From positions 744,001-808,000 of the forward strand of contig NZ_NEVL01000004.1 of assembly GCF_002261335.1 (NCBI RefSeq): a stretch of 64,000 bases of DNA, in the 5' to 3' direction. The notes beneath the pieces are model-generated. The model ran no database searches, was not told the DNA's origin, and saw only the letters and a list, made by a program, of their open reading frames with translations. The stretch comes from Bordetella genomosp. 1 (GTDB lineage: Bacteria; Pseudomonadota; Gammaproteobacteria; Burkholderiales; Burkholderiaceae_B). The position numbers and the translations under genes were made by a program. Positions 43,767 through 55,687 of the stretch are shown in pieces (the stretch's first letter is position 1; every line of letters begins with the position of its first letter).

Positions 43767-45842
43767 TCAGGCGCCGAGCCGGTGCATCAGGTGGTCGTGC
43801 AGGTCGAACGCGTCGCGGCGGCTGCGCACGCGCACGTAGCTGCCGTCGGGCTGCTGCTGCCACGACAGCTGGTTGTCGCGCAGCGCCAGCGTGAAGGCCT
43901 CGTCGATCACGCGCTTCTTGAGCACCTTGTCGTAGATCGGGAACGCCACCTCGACGCGGCGGAAGAAGTTGCGGTCCATCCAGTCGGCCGACGACAGGTA
44001 CACCGTCTCGGCGCCGTCGGCGTAGAAGTAGAACACCCGCGAGTGCTCCAGGAAGCGGCCCACGATGGAGCGCACCCGGATGTTTTCCGACAGGCCCGGC
44101 ACGCCGGCGCGCAGCGCGCACACGCCGCGCACGATCAGGTCGATCTTCACGCCGGCCTGGCTGGCCTTGTAGAGCTCCTCGATCACCTGCTCCTCGAGCA
44201 GCGAGTTCATCTTGGCCATGATGCGGGCACGCTTGCCCGCCCGGGCGGCGCGCACCTCGGCGCGGATCAGGTGCACCATGCCCTCGTGCAGCGAGAACGG
44301 CGACTGCAGCAGCGACTTGAGCTGGCGGCGCGCGCCCAGCCCGGTGAGCTGGCCGAACACCTTGTCCATGTCCTCGCAGAGGCGCGGATCGGCGGTCAGC
44401 AGGCCGAAGTCGGTGTAGAGACGCGCGGTGCGCGGGTGGTAGTTGCCGGTGCCGAGGTGGGCATAGCGGCGCAGGCGGCCGCCCTCGCGGCGCAGCACCA
44501 GGGCCATCTTGGCGTGGGTCTTGTGCGCCACCACGCCGTACACCACGTGCGCGCCCACCTCTTCCAGGCGCGAGGCCCAGTTGATGTTGGTCTGCTCGTC
44601 GAAGCGGGCCATCAGCTCCACCACCACCGTCACTTCCTTGCCGGCGCGCGCGGCGGCCAGCAGGATCTGCATCAGCTCCGAGTCTTCGCCGGTGCGGTAG
44701 ATGGTCTGCTTGATCGCCATCACGTCGGGATCCAGGGCCGCGGCCGTGAGGAACGAGATCACGGGCTGGAACGACTGGTACGGGTGGTGCAGCAGGCGGT
44801 CGCGCTCGGCCACGGCGGCAAACAGCTCGGCCGGCTTGTCGGCCACCTGGTCGAACGGGGCCGGCACCGGCGCGTGATAGGCCGGGAACAGCAGGTCGGG
44901 CCGCGTGTTGGTATTGCAGATCTGCATCAGGCGCGAGAGGTTGACCGGACCGTTCACGCGGTAGGTGTCTTCGGGCTTGAGCGAGAACTCGCGCTGCAGG
45001 TAGGCCTCGAGATCGGGCGGCGTGAGCTTGTCGATCTCCAGGCGCACCGCCGCGCCGAAATTGCGCTGCGACAGTTCGCCCTGCAGCGCGTGGCGCAGGT
45101 TGGTGACTTCTTCCTCGTCGACGAACAGGTCGCTGTTGCGGGTGACGCGCCACTGATAGCAGCCCAGCATCTCGAGGCCGGGGAACAGCTCGCCCACGAA
45201 GGCGCGCAGCAGCGAGGTGAGCAGGATGTAGCCGTCGGGATGGCCGGAGATCTCCGGCGGCATCTTGATCAGGCGCGGCAGCGCGCGCGGCGCCTGCACG
45301 ACGGCGATCGAGGCCTGGCGGCCGAACGCGTCGGCGCCCGACAGCGCCACGATGAAGTTCAGGCTCTTGTTGTAGACGCGCGGAAACGGGTGCGCCGGGT
45401 CGAGCCCGATCGGCGTGAGCAGCGGCATCACGTCGCGGTTGAACACCTCCAGCGCCCAGGCCGACTGCGCCTCGTTCCACTCCGAGGCGTGGTGCAGCAC
45501 GATGCCCTCGGCCTGCAGGCGCGGCAGGATCTGGTCGTTGAGCAGGTCGTACTGGCGCGCCACCAGCGCGTGCACCGCGGCCTGCACCTCATGGAAGGCC
45601 TCGGCGGCGGTGTGCCCGTCCACGCCGAGCACGTTGGGATTCTGGCGCTGCTGCTCCTTCAGGCTGGAAATCCGGATCTCGAAGAATTCGTCCAGATTCG
45701 AGCTGACGATACATACGTAGCGCAGGCGCTCGAGCAATGGCGTCCGGGTGTTCTCGGCCATGGCCAGCACACGTTCGTTGAATTTCAACAGCGACAGTTC
45801 ACGATTGAGCAGCAGCGGCTCGGTGGACGAACGAGTGGACAT
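43767..45842 (-). CDS. ppk: Polyphosphate kinase 1
   Basis: Enzyme of 691 residues that makes polyphosphate from ATP and reverses the reaction. The N-terminal domain is clear (LLLNRELSLLKFNERVLAMA). HLGTGNYHPRTARLYTDFGLLT includes the catalytic histidine region of PPK1, and LSSADWMDRNFFRRVE is the second conserved block. I chose ATG 45842 (MSTRSS), which follows GGAATCCGG; in-frame starts at 45854 and 45959 are less likely. It is divergent from ppx, and a Pho box lies upstream, tying polyphosphate storage to the Pho response. Confidence 0.97.
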   Translation of the reverse strand: MSTRSSTEPLLLNRELSLLKFNERVLAMAENTRTPLLERLRYVCIVSSNLDEFFEIRISSLKEQQRQNPNVLGVDGHTAAEAFHEVQAAVHALVARQYDLLNDQILPRLQAEGIVLHHASEWNEAQSAWALEVFNRDVMPLLTPIGLDPAHPFPRVYNKSLNFIVALSGADAFGRQASIAVVQAPRALPRLIKMPPEISGHPDGYILLTSLLRAFVGELFPGLEMLGCYQWRVTRNSDLFVDEEEVTNLRHALQGELSQRNFGAAVRLEIDKLTPPDLEAYLQREFSLKPEDTYRVNGPVNLSRLMQICNTNTRPDLLFPAYHAPVPAPFDQVADKPAELFAAVAERDRLLHHPYQSFQPVISFLTAAALDPDVMAIKQTIYRTGEDSELMQILLAAARAGKEVTVVVELMARFDEQTNINWASRLEEVGAHVVYGVVAHKTHAKMALVLRREGGRLRRYAHLGTGNYHPRTARLYTDFGLLTADPRLCEDMDKVFGQLTGLGARRQLKSLLQSPFSLHEGMVHLIRAEVRAARAGKRARIMAKMNSLLEEQVIEELYKASQAGVKIDLIVRGVCALRAGVPGLSENIRVRSIVGRFLEHSRVFYFYADGAETVYLSSADWMDRNFFRRVEVAFPIYDKVLKKRVIDEAFTLALRDNQLSWQQQPDGSYVRVRSRRDAFDLHDHLMHRLGA

Positions 45843-45889
45843 ACCGGATTCCATGAAAAAAAAGCAGCTTCGGGTTTTACTGCAAATTC

Positions 45890-45907
45890 GTGACGGTTCT
45901 ATGACGC
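45890..45907 (-). promoter_or_regulatory. Pho box upstream of ppk
   Basis: Minus-strand GCGTCATAGAACCGTCAC matches the composite Pho box CTGTCATAAAACTGTCAC at about 14 of 18 positions and lies about 50 bp before ppk. Confidence 0.7.
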
Positions 45908-45986
45908 TCGGACGCCGCGCTGTGTGGCGAGGGCCTTCTGCGTCATGATATGCCTGCACGAGAAGCGTACGTCAAAAGCGGGACAT

Positions 45987-46040
45987 ATGACAGTTACGCT
46001 TTTCTGTCATGAAAAATGCAGGGTTTGCCGGTGCTGTCAT
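45987..46040 (+). promoter_or_regulatory. CTGTCAT heptamers upstream of ppx
   Basis: Three PhoB-type heptamers lie before ppx: ATGACAG (inverted, 45987-45993), CTGTCAT (46004-46010) and CTGTCAT (46034-46040). The first two form an inverted repeat with a 10-base spacer. The direct 11-bp spacing of a full Pho box is not present, so control by PhoB is tentative. Confidence 0.5.
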
Positions 46041-46054
46041 ATGGGGTCCTTATA

Positions 46055-47578
46055 ATGGCCGACACATCAAGTCCAAAAGCATCACTCACTCGCCGCATGG
46101 ATCATCTACTGGCCGCCGTGGACCTCGGGTCCAATAGCTTTCGCCTGTCCATCGGCCGCGTCGTTCTCGAGAACGGCGTGGCCCAGATCTACCAGATCGA
46201 CCGTCTCAAAGAAACCGTACGCCTGGCCGCGGGCCTGTCGAGCGACCGCCGCCTCGATGACGACGCCATCGACCGCGCCGTGTCGGTGCTCGAACGCTTC
46301 GGCGAACGGCTGCGCAGCTTTCATCCGAATCGCGTGCGCGCCGTCGCCACCAACACGTTCCGCGTGGCGCGCAACACCCCCGAATTCCTGCCGCGCGCCG
46401 AAGCCGCGCTGGGCTTCCCGATCGAGGTGATCGCGGGCCGCGAAGAGGCCCGCCTGATCTTCTCGGGCGTGGCGCACAGCCTGCCGCCCTCGCCCAACAA
46501 GCGCCTGGTGATCGACATCGGCGGCGGCTCGACGGAAGTCATCATCGGCAAGGGCTTCGACCCCGGCCTGATGTCCTCGCTCTACATGGGTTGCGTCAGC
46601 TACAGCCGCCAGTTCTTCGGCGACGGCGTGGTCGATGCCTACCAGATGAAGCTGGCCGAGCTCGCGGCGCGCCGCGAGATCGAGGTGATCGCCAAGCAAT
46701 ACCGCAAGATGGGCTGGAAGGAAGCCTACGGCTCCTCCGGCACGGCCAAGGCGCTGTACGCCATCCTGACCGAATGCGGCTTCTCCGATCGCGGCATCAC
46801 CCGCGCGGGGCTGGCCAAGCTCAAGGAGCGCATCATCCGTTCGGGCCGCGTCGTGCCGAGCGAGCTGCCCGGCATCAAGCTGGAGCGCGCCGACGTGCTG
46901 CCCGGCGGCCTGGCCATCATGAGCGCGCTGTTCGACGAGCTCAACATCGACACGATGCACACCGGTGACGGCGCGCTGCGCCTGGGCGTGCTCTACGACC
47001 TGCTGGGCCGCGACGACGAACACGACAAGCGCATCGAGTCGGTGCGCCAGTTCATGAAGCGCTATCACGTCGACGCCAACCAGGCGCGCCGCGTGCGCCA
47101 GACGGCGCTGGCGCTGTTCGACGAGCTCATGCCCGACGCCGCCGAGCGCACCGAGCTGCGCAACGCGATCGGCTGGACGGCGGACCTGCACGAGGTCGGC
47201 CTGTCGATCGCGCACAACGCTTATCACAAGCACACGGCCTACGTGCTCGAAAACGCCGACATGCCGGGCTTCTCGCGCGCCGAGCAGCAGCTGATGGCGC
47301 TGCTCGCCATGACGCATCAGGGCAAGCTGGGCAAGGTCGAGGTGCGCAGCCGCGAAAAGTGGATTGCGATCCTGTGCCTGCGGCTGGCCGCGCTGCTGTT
47401 GCGCCGTCGCGAAGACGTCTCGCCGCTGCCGATCAAGGTGTCGGTCAAGGGCACGTCGATCGTGGTCCAGGCCGAGCGCGCCTGGCTCGACAGCCACCCG
47501 CTCTCCGACTTCACCCTGCGGGGCGAAGAGTCAGAATGGAGCAAGGTCGGTTTCTCGTTCGAGCTGCTTGAGCTCTAG
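46055..47578 (+). CDS. ppx: Exopolyphosphatase (Ppx/GppA family)
   Basis: Phosphatase of 507 residues that removes phosphate from polyphosphate ends or from pppGpp. ASKHA-fold motifs: LAAVDLGSNSFRLSIGR, FSGVAHSLPP and the second phosphate loop LVIDIGGGSTEVIIG. The C-terminal HD-like part (NAIGWTADLHEVGLSIAHNAYHKH) is also present. ATG 46055 is chosen by position after GGGG; ATG 46097 (MDHLLAAV) is an alternative because a TATAAT overlaps 46051-46056. It is divergent from ppk. Confidence 0.95.
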   Translation: MADTSSPKASLTRRMDHLLAAVDLGSNSFRLSIGRVVLENGVAQIYQIDRLKETVRLAAGLSSDRRLDDDAIDRAVSVLERFGERLRSFHPNRVRAVATNTFRVARNTPEFLPRAEAALGFPIEVIAGREEARLIFSGVAHSLPPSPNKRLVIDIGGGSTEVIIGKGFDPGLMSSLYMGCVSYSRQFFGDGVVDAYQMKLAELAARREIEVIAKQYRKMGWKEAYGSSGTAKALYAILTECGFSDRGITRAGLAKLKERIIRSGRVVPSELPGIKLERADVLPGGLAIMSALFDELNIDTMHTGDGALRLGVLYDLLGRDDEHDKRIESVRQFMKRYHVDANQARRVRQTALALFDELMPDAAERTELRNAIGWTADLHEVGLSIAHNAYHKHTAYVLENADMPGFSRAEQQLMALLAMTHQGKLGKVEVRSREKWIAILCLRLAALLLRRREDVSPLPIKVSVKGTSIVVQAERAWLDSHPLSDFTLRGEESEWSKVGFSFELLEL

Positions 47579-47587
47579 GCGAAATTG

Positions 47588-47636
47588 CCGGGTTACGCGC
47601 CGCACGAAACGAACTTTCATTCGGCGCAGTAACCGG
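47588..47636. other. Hairpin between convergent ppx and acyltransferase genes
   Basis: A bulged stem CCGGGTTACGCGCCG/CGGCGCAGTAACCGG (47588-47602 with 47622-47636) fills the gap between the two stops. There is no T-run, so it may be a bidirectional end structure and not a classical terminator. Confidence 0.45.
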
Positions 47637-47643
47637 CGCATGA

Positions 47644-48459
47644 TCAGCGGGTCCCGGTGGCCAGCGCCGGCGCGGCGGGCTCGTCGAGGCCGAAGTGCCG
47701 GCGGTAGCGCTCATCCATGGCTTCCATGTCCATGAGCACGGGGAAATCGGCTGCGTTGAAGTCGGGATCCCAGGCCGGTTCGCCACAGATGGTGGCGCCC
47801 AGCTTCAGATAGCCCTTGATCAGCGGCGGCACGCGGGCCGGCAGCGTGCTGTCGAGCTTCTCGACCGGATAGCGGTGCAGCGGCGTGACCCGCGGCTGGC
47901 CGGCGGCGGGCAGCTGGCGCGCCACGGTGCGCCACACCTCGGCGGCGGTCACGCCGTCGTCGCGCAGGCTGACGCTGGCGCAACCCAGGGCGTAGCGGTA
48001 ACCATGGCGGCGCAGGTATTCGGCGATGCCGGACCACAGCAGCATGATTACGGCGCCACCGCGGTAGTCGGCATGGGTGCAGGAGCGGCCGAGCTCGACG
48101 ACCTGGTCGCGCAGCGCGCCCAGGCCGGACAGATCGAATTCGGATTCCGAGTAGTAGCCGCCCGCCTCGAGCGCCTTTTCGGGCGTCAGGATGCGGTAGG
48201 TGCCGACCACCCGGCCGGTATCCAGTTCGCGCACCATCAGATGCTCGCACCATTGGTCGAAGCGATCCTGCTCGATGCCGTCGTGGGCATCGGGGAACAC
48301 GGCGCCCATGTCTTCGGTGAAGACCTGGTAGCGCAGGCGCTGGATCTGCTCGACCTCTTCGGCCGTTCGCGCCAGACCCACGGCCAGCGCACGCTGGTTG
48401 GCACCCGGCCAGTTCACCGAGCTATTGCCATTGGAATCAATACGAACTAGTTCGAGCAT
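47644..48459 (-). CDS. olsB: GNAT acyltransferase (OlsB-like, ornithine lipid synthesis)
   Basis: Acyltransferase of 271 residues of the hemolysin-type/PlsC-unrelated GNAT family. Segments LRYQVFTEDMGAVFPDAHDGIEQDRFDQWCEHLMV, VVGTYRILTPEKA and VELGRSCTHADYRGGAVIMLLW match the family that transfers a 3-hydroxyacyl chain from ACP to ornithine. Ornithine lipids replace phospholipids when phosphate is scarce in many bacteria, which would fit the neighbouring pst-ppk-ppx genes. No OlsA partner is adjacent. The olsB assignment rests on family resemblance. Confidence 0.75.
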   Translation of the reverse strand: MLELVRIDSNGNSSVNWPGANQRALAVGLARTAEEVEQIQRLRYQVFTEDMGAVFPDAHDGIEQDRFDQWCEHLMVRELDTGRVVGTYRILTPEKALEAGGYYSESEFDLSGLGALRDQVVELGRSCTHADYRGGAVIMLLWSGIAEYLRRHGYRYALGCASVSLRDDGVTAAEVWRTVARQLPAAGQPRVTPLHRYPVEKLDSTLPARVPPLIKGYLKLGATICGEPAWDPDFNAADFPVLMDMEAMDERYRRHFGLDEPAAPALATGTR

Positions 48460-48702
48460 TGCGCGAAACTCCTAAGACGTGGCGCCAGTGTGGCGCAGCG
48501 TCATGTCAGTAATCTGACTGATATGTTACGTGACTATGAAGTTTACGCCGAGGGTTCTCCCTAGGGTATTGCTGCGGCGCAAAAAAACGCCGCCTGCACA
48601 CAACTTCACAATTCCAGGAATGCCGAAGGCCCGCGCATGGCGGGCCTCCGGGGCTTGCGGCCGGCAAGACCGGCTTAAACAGGGACGGTTATACGGGCCG
48701 CA
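48460..48702. other. Intergenic region between olsB-like gene and glmM
   Basis: No gene. A strong stem AGGCCCGC/GCGGGCCT (48627-48634 with 48640-48647) lies after the glmM stop but lacks a T-run on the minus strand, so termination there is doubtful. Confidence 0.4.
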
Positions 48703-50045
<1,343 letters not shown>

Positions 50046-50049
<4 letters not shown>

Positions 50050-50888
50050 AAAGGTAGTCCTCCTTGTTCGGCCGCTTGCCACACTTTCAGGGCATCGACC
50101 GTGGCCGCCACGTCGTGCACACGCACGATCGCGGCACCCCGAGCCACGGATGCCAGGGCAGCGGCAATACTTCCCGCCAGGCGTTCCTCCACCGGGCGGC
50201 CGGTTGCCGCCCCGATCATGGATTTACGTGAAACGCCGATCAACAGCGGATAACCGGATGCGCGCAGGCTGGGCAGCCTGCGCAGCAGTTCGAAATTCTG
50301 GGCCTGCGTCTTGCCGAAACCGAAGCCGGGATCGAGCACGATGCGGCGCGGGTCGACCCACGCGGCGCGCAGGCGCTGGGCGCGCGAGCCGAGGAACACG
50401 CCGATCTCGCCGATCAGGTCGGTGTACTCGGGCGCCTCCTGCATGGTGCGCGGCTCGCCCTTCATGTGCATGACGCACAGGCCGACGCGCGACTGCGCCA
50501 CGGCCTCGATGGCGCCGGGCTGCCGGAAGCCATAGATGTCGTTGATCATGTCGGCGCCGGCATCGATGACGGCGCGCATGACCTCGGGCTTGAAGGTGTC
50601 GACCGACAGCGGCACGCCGCAGTCGCGCATGGCCTCGATCACGGGCAGCAGGCGCCGCAGCTCCTCGTCGGCCGACACGGGCTCGGCGCCCGGGCGGGTG
50701 GACTCGCCACCGAGATCGAGAATGTGGGCGCCCTCGCCGGCGAGCTGGCGCGCGCGGGCGATGGCGGCATCGGCATCAGGCTGCTGGCCGGCATCGGAAA
50801 ACGAGTCCGGCGTGCAATTGACGATGCCCATGACAAGCGGGCGTTCGAGATCCAACTCGAAACGCCCGCACAGGAGGTTACTGGCCAT
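50046..50888 (-). CDS. folP: Dihydropteroate synthase
   Basis: TIM-barrel enzyme of 280 residues that joins p-aminobenzoate to pterin pyrophosphate in folate synthesis; the target of sulfonamides. Signatures: [42 protein letters not shown] and [12 protein letters not shown]. It lies 39 bp after ftsH and overlaps glmM by 4 bases. Confidence 0.98.
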
Positions 50889-50927
50889 GGAACAGCAAGG
50901 CGGGCCGCGTCGCGGGCCTGATCGGAA

Positions 50928-52814
<1,887 letters not shown>

Positions 52815-53016
52815 GGTCGATCTCCTGCTATCGATTCCGACCGGTGGCTGCCTCCCCGCGAGAAAACGCAGCCAACAAATTTGTCAATGGCCCATTCTAC
52901 CCTGTCGGGGCGGATCGCGTTGGCCGCCGCCCGGCACCGGGCGGTTTCGTTTGGTTTAAGGCTTTGCCAGGTGCGTGCGCCGGTAACAACTGGCCGGCAC
53001 GCCCGCCTGGCGGGTC

Positions 53017-53652
53017 TTACTGTTTCAGGTCGCGCGCGACCAGGAAGGTCTCGGACGACTTGTCTCGCGAAGCCTTCGGCTTGCGCTCGACGACCCGTTT
53101 GAATACCTGCTTGTACGACTGGACGATCTGGGAAAAGCCACTGCCGTGGAAGGCCTTGACGATGAGCGCGCCGTTCGGCTTCAGATGTGCTCGGGAAAAT
53201 TCCAGGGCCAGATCACAACAATGCTGAATGCGGGCCGCATCGGCGACACCTACCCCCGACAAGTTGGGGGCCATATCCGACATTACAAGGTCCACGACCT
53301 GGTTGCCGACGCGATTTTCGAGTTCCTGGAGGATTTCGTCTTCGCGAAAGTCGCCCTGGAAGAACTCGACGCCCGCAATGGGCTCCATCGGCAGCATGTC
53401 GAGGGCGATGATGCGCCCGTCGACCACGCCGCCGGGGCCGGCGAGACGCTCGCGCGCCACCTGCGACCAGCTGCCCGGGGCGGAGCCCAGGTCGACCACG
53501 ACGTCGCCGCGCCGCATCAGCTTTTCGGTATCGAGGATCTCGATCAGCTTGAATGCGGCCCGTGCCCGATAACCCTTCTGTTGCGCCAGCTTCACATAAG
53601 GGTCGTTGATGTGCTGGTGAATCCAGTCTTTCGAGAATTTATTCTTGGCCAT
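53017..53652 (-). CDS. rlmE: 23S rRNA (uridine-2552-2'-O) methyltransferase
   Basis: SAM-dependent enzyme of 211 residues (FtsJ/RrmJ) that methylates the A-loop of the large subunit rRNA. The N-terminus [29 protein letters not shown] includes the first catalytic Lys. The SAM loop [13 protein letters not shown], the catalytic Asp in [10 protein letters not shown] and the last Lys in [11 protein letters not shown] complete the K-D-K-E set. It is divergent from yhbY with only 18 bp between start codons. Confidence 0.97.
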   Translation of the reverse strand: MAKNKFSKDWIHQHINDPYVKLAQQKGYRARAAFKLIEILDTEKLMRRGDVVVDLGSAPGSWSQVARERLAGPGGVVDGRIIALDMLPMEPIAGVEFFQGDFREDEILQELENRVGNQVVDLVMSDMAPNLSGVGVADAARIQHCCDLALEFSRAHLKPNGALIVKAFHGSGFSQIVQSYKQVFKRVVERKPKASRDKSSETFLVARDLKQ

Positions 53653-53670
53653 TACCGTACAATTCCACGC

Positions 53671-54297
53671 ATGCCTATATTAGAACTCACCTCTCGCGAG
53701 CGCAGCGACCTGCGGTCAGCCGCGCATTCGCTGCGCCCGGTCGTTTTGATCGGTGACAACGGCCTGACCGAGGCCGTTCTCAAGGAAATCGACCGCGCCC
53801 TCAATGCCCACGAACTGATCAAGGTCCGTGCGGGCGGCGACGACCGCGAGGCCCGCGAGGCCATGCTCGCCTCCATCTGCGACACGCTGTCGTGCGCCCC
53901 GGTGCATCACCTGGGCAAGCTCTTCATCCTGTATCGCCACGATACCCGCACGCAGTCCGACAGCGACGAAGCCCCCAGCACCAAGCGCCGCGCCTCCGAG
54001 CCGCATACGCCCAAGAAGCTCGCCGCCGAAGGCAAGACGCTCACCAAGGCCCGGCCGACCCGCAAGCCCGCCGCCGCCACCGTGCCCGACAAACTCGGTC
54101 ACTCGAGCGCCCGCGACATTCTGAACGAAAACGGCCGTCCTGCGCGTCCTTCCAATCGCAAATCGCCTGCCAAACCCGGCCACGGCGTGCCGCGCCGCTC
54201 GGGCAGCGCCCTGAGCCTGCGTGCCGGCGCCCGTTCGGGCGTTGGCGTGCGCAGCGGCATGCGCAGCGGCGTGCGCAAGACCTCGCGCAGCAAGTAA
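53671..54297 (+). CDS. yhbY: YhbY-family CRM-domain RNA-binding protein with long basic tail
   Basis: CRM-domain protein (about 1-95) that associates with pre-50S ribosomal subunits. Signatures: [36 protein letters not shown] and [20 protein letters not shown], with LGKLFILYR at the end of the fold. The protein is 208 residues, about twice the usual YhbY length. The extra 110 residues are basic and low in complexity, with SGV/SGM-R repeats and a KTSRSK end. ATG 53671 fits the family start. Divergent from rlmE, sharing a very short promoter region. Confidence 0.92.
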   Translation: MPILELTSRERSDLRSAAHSLRPVVLIGDNGLTEAVLKEIDRALNAHELIKVRAGGDDREAREAMLASICDTLSCAPVHHLGKLFILYRHDTRTQSDSDEAPSTKRRASEPHTPKKLAAEGKTLTKARPTRKPAAATVPDKLGHSSARDILNENGRPARPSNRKSPAKPGHGVPRRSGSALSLRAGARSGVGVRSGMRSGVRKTSRSK

Positions 54298-54308
54298 GCG
54301 CTTCAAAC

Positions 54309-54355
54309 CTGCCGGCCGCGCCTCGGGCGCCGCCGGCAGTTTCTTTTCTTTCCCC
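54309..54355 (+). terminator. Rho-independent terminator of yhbY
   Basis: Stem CTGCCGGC/GCCGGCAG (54309-54316 with 54332-54339) followed by TTTCTTTTCTTT, 12 bases after the yhbY stop. Confidence 0.85.
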
Positions 54356-54704
54356 TGCCCTGCCTGCATCCTGCCGCGATCCGTAGCGCCGGCGGCTCGC
54401 CCGTGCGCGTGATCCGCGCGCGGCGCCCGACCGCGAAAGCGGCTCGCTATGCAACAGAGGGGGTTACTGCTCCCGGGCCTGCCGGGATAAAAACCGCGCC
54501 CCCGACAGCCTGGACAGGGCGGCCGGCACGAGGCCGGACTCGCCTGGGCTGGAACCCGGTTCCACGCGTTCCGGCCTGCCTGTCCGCGCGAGTCGGGACG
54601 GTTCGGGCCGGCACGGCGGGTGTGCCGTGTTGCCGGGGCGAGATGCCTGCCGGCGCGTGGCGCGCAAAGGATTGCGGCCGGGTTCCGCGGGGGCGGAATC
54701 GACG
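54356..54704. other. Non-coding GC-rich region between yhbY and greA
   Basis: About 350 bp between the convergent genes. No frame shows a domain or start signal. Confidence 0.5.
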
Positions 54705-55181
54705 TTACAGGTAACGAACGCCGAGGACTTCGTACTCACGCACGCCCGAGGGCGCCTGCACTTCAACCACATCGCCTTCGCTCTTGCCGATCAGCGCACG
54801 CGCGACCGGGCTCGACACGGAGATGAGGTTCGACTTGATGTCGGCCTCGACGTCGCCGACGATCTGGTAGGTCAGGCGGTCGCCCGAATCCAGGTCTTCG
54901 ATGTCGACGGTGGCGCCAAACACGGCGCGGCCTTCGGCGTCCAGCGCCGTCGGGTCGATCAGGTGGGCATTGGAGAGCGTGCCCTCGAGTTCGGCGATCC
55001 GGCCTTCGATGAAGCCCTGGCGTTCACGGGCGGCATCGTATTCGGCGTTTTCCGACAGATCACCCTGCGCACGCGCTTCGGCGATCGCATTGATCACGGA
55101 AGGACGTTCGATGGTTTTCAAGCGGTGCAACTCGGCCTGCAAGCGCTCGGCCCCGCGCACTGTCAACGGAATGGCAGACAT
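54705..55181 (-). CDS. greA: Transcription elongation factor GreA
   Basis: Cleavage-stimulating factor of 158 residues that rescues backtracked RNA polymerase. The N-terminal coiled coil has [23 protein letters not shown] with the acidic tip (DLSENAEYD), and the C-terminal domain ends [20 protein letters not shown] 55181 follows GGGAAACGAC. A complete terminator hairpin with T-run sits directly upstream of this ribosome-binding site, which suggests attenuation. carB, the usual upstream neighbour in related genomes, is absent. Confidence 0.97.
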   Translation of the reverse strand: MSAIPLTVRGAERLQAELHRLKTIERPSVINAIAEARAQGDLSENAEYDAARERQGFIEGRIAELEGTLSNAHLIDPTALDAEGRAVFGATVDIEDLDSGDRLTYQIVGDVEADIKSNLISVSSPVARALIGKSEGDVVEVQAPSGVREYEVLGVRYL

Positions 55182-55189
55182 GTCGTTTC

Positions 55190-55222
55190 CCAAACAAAAA
55201 AAATTAAACGCTCCGAGGAGCG
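55190..55222 (-). terminator. Terminator/attenuator hairpin in the greA leader
   Basis: On the minus strand CGCTCC-TC-GGAGCG (55209-55222) is followed by TTTAATTTTTTTT, ending only about 8 bases before the greA ribosome-binding site. Any transcript from upstream must pass it to reach greA. Confidence 0.85.
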
Positions 55223-55380
55223 CTTCGGTGAAGGTCTGAGCCAAGCTGCGCCCCCGCACCGCGGCACGGCTGGGCGTAAGTGAGCAAGGTGGACCCGGGA
55301 GCGATGCAGGGCCTGAGCCCGCGCTCCCCTATTTGTCTCCAGGGCCGGCGATACCGTTGTGGCGCGGCATGGCTTCGACC
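55223..55380. other. Region between two minus-strand terminators
   Basis: About 160 bp that would form the body of a greA leader RNA if a promoter lies within it. No clear -35/-10 pair is seen. Confidence 0.35.
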
Positions 55381-55413
55381 AAAACAAAACCCCGGCTCGG
55401 GTCGGAACCGGGG
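55381..55413 (-). terminator. Second minus-strand terminator upstream of greA
   Basis: Stem CCGGGG/CCCCGG with extra pairs (55390-55395 with 55408-55413), followed on the minus strand by TTTTGTTTT. It lies 275 bp downstream of uraA and would end either its message or a short RNA. Confidence 0.8.
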
Positions 55414-55482
55414 CAATCAAGTCATCATTGTGGTCAATGCCGCCGGAAATTGCAAGTGGCCGCATCCGGCGCCGATTTTGCT

Positions 55483-55515
55483 GCCATTTCGGCGCCATTT
55501 CGGCACCATTTCGCC
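55483..55515. repeat. 11-bp tandem repeat (GCCATTTCGGC)
   Basis: Three direct copies: GCCATTTCGGC, GCCATTTCGGC and ACCATTTCGCC, with a weak fourth. The 11-bp period places the T-tracts on one face of the helix. It lies between uraA and the terminator at 55381-55413. Confidence 0.75.
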
Positions 55516-55687
55516 GCCGTTCGACACCTGTAACCGAAAAATGCCAGCACGGTCGTACGCCCTGCCCGCTCCACGGGGGCCGGCGCTCAGGGCAAACCCG
55601 GAGCCGGCGCGACGGGCAGGCCGTGACGAAGCGGGCGCCTGGCCCGGCGCGGCCGTGGGCCGGGCAGCCGCCCGGCCGCGCCGGCGT

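Noticed and set aside
43782-45893. Very long open frame (about 700 codons) on the plus strand opposite ppk
   Set aside because: It is antisense to a clear ppk gene. Such mirrors are expected in GC-rich coding DNA, and the protein has low-complexity His/Arg/Ala composition and no domain.
48627-48647. Strong hairpin after glmM considered as a terminator
   Set aside because: No T-run follows on the minus strand; stem alone is not enough.
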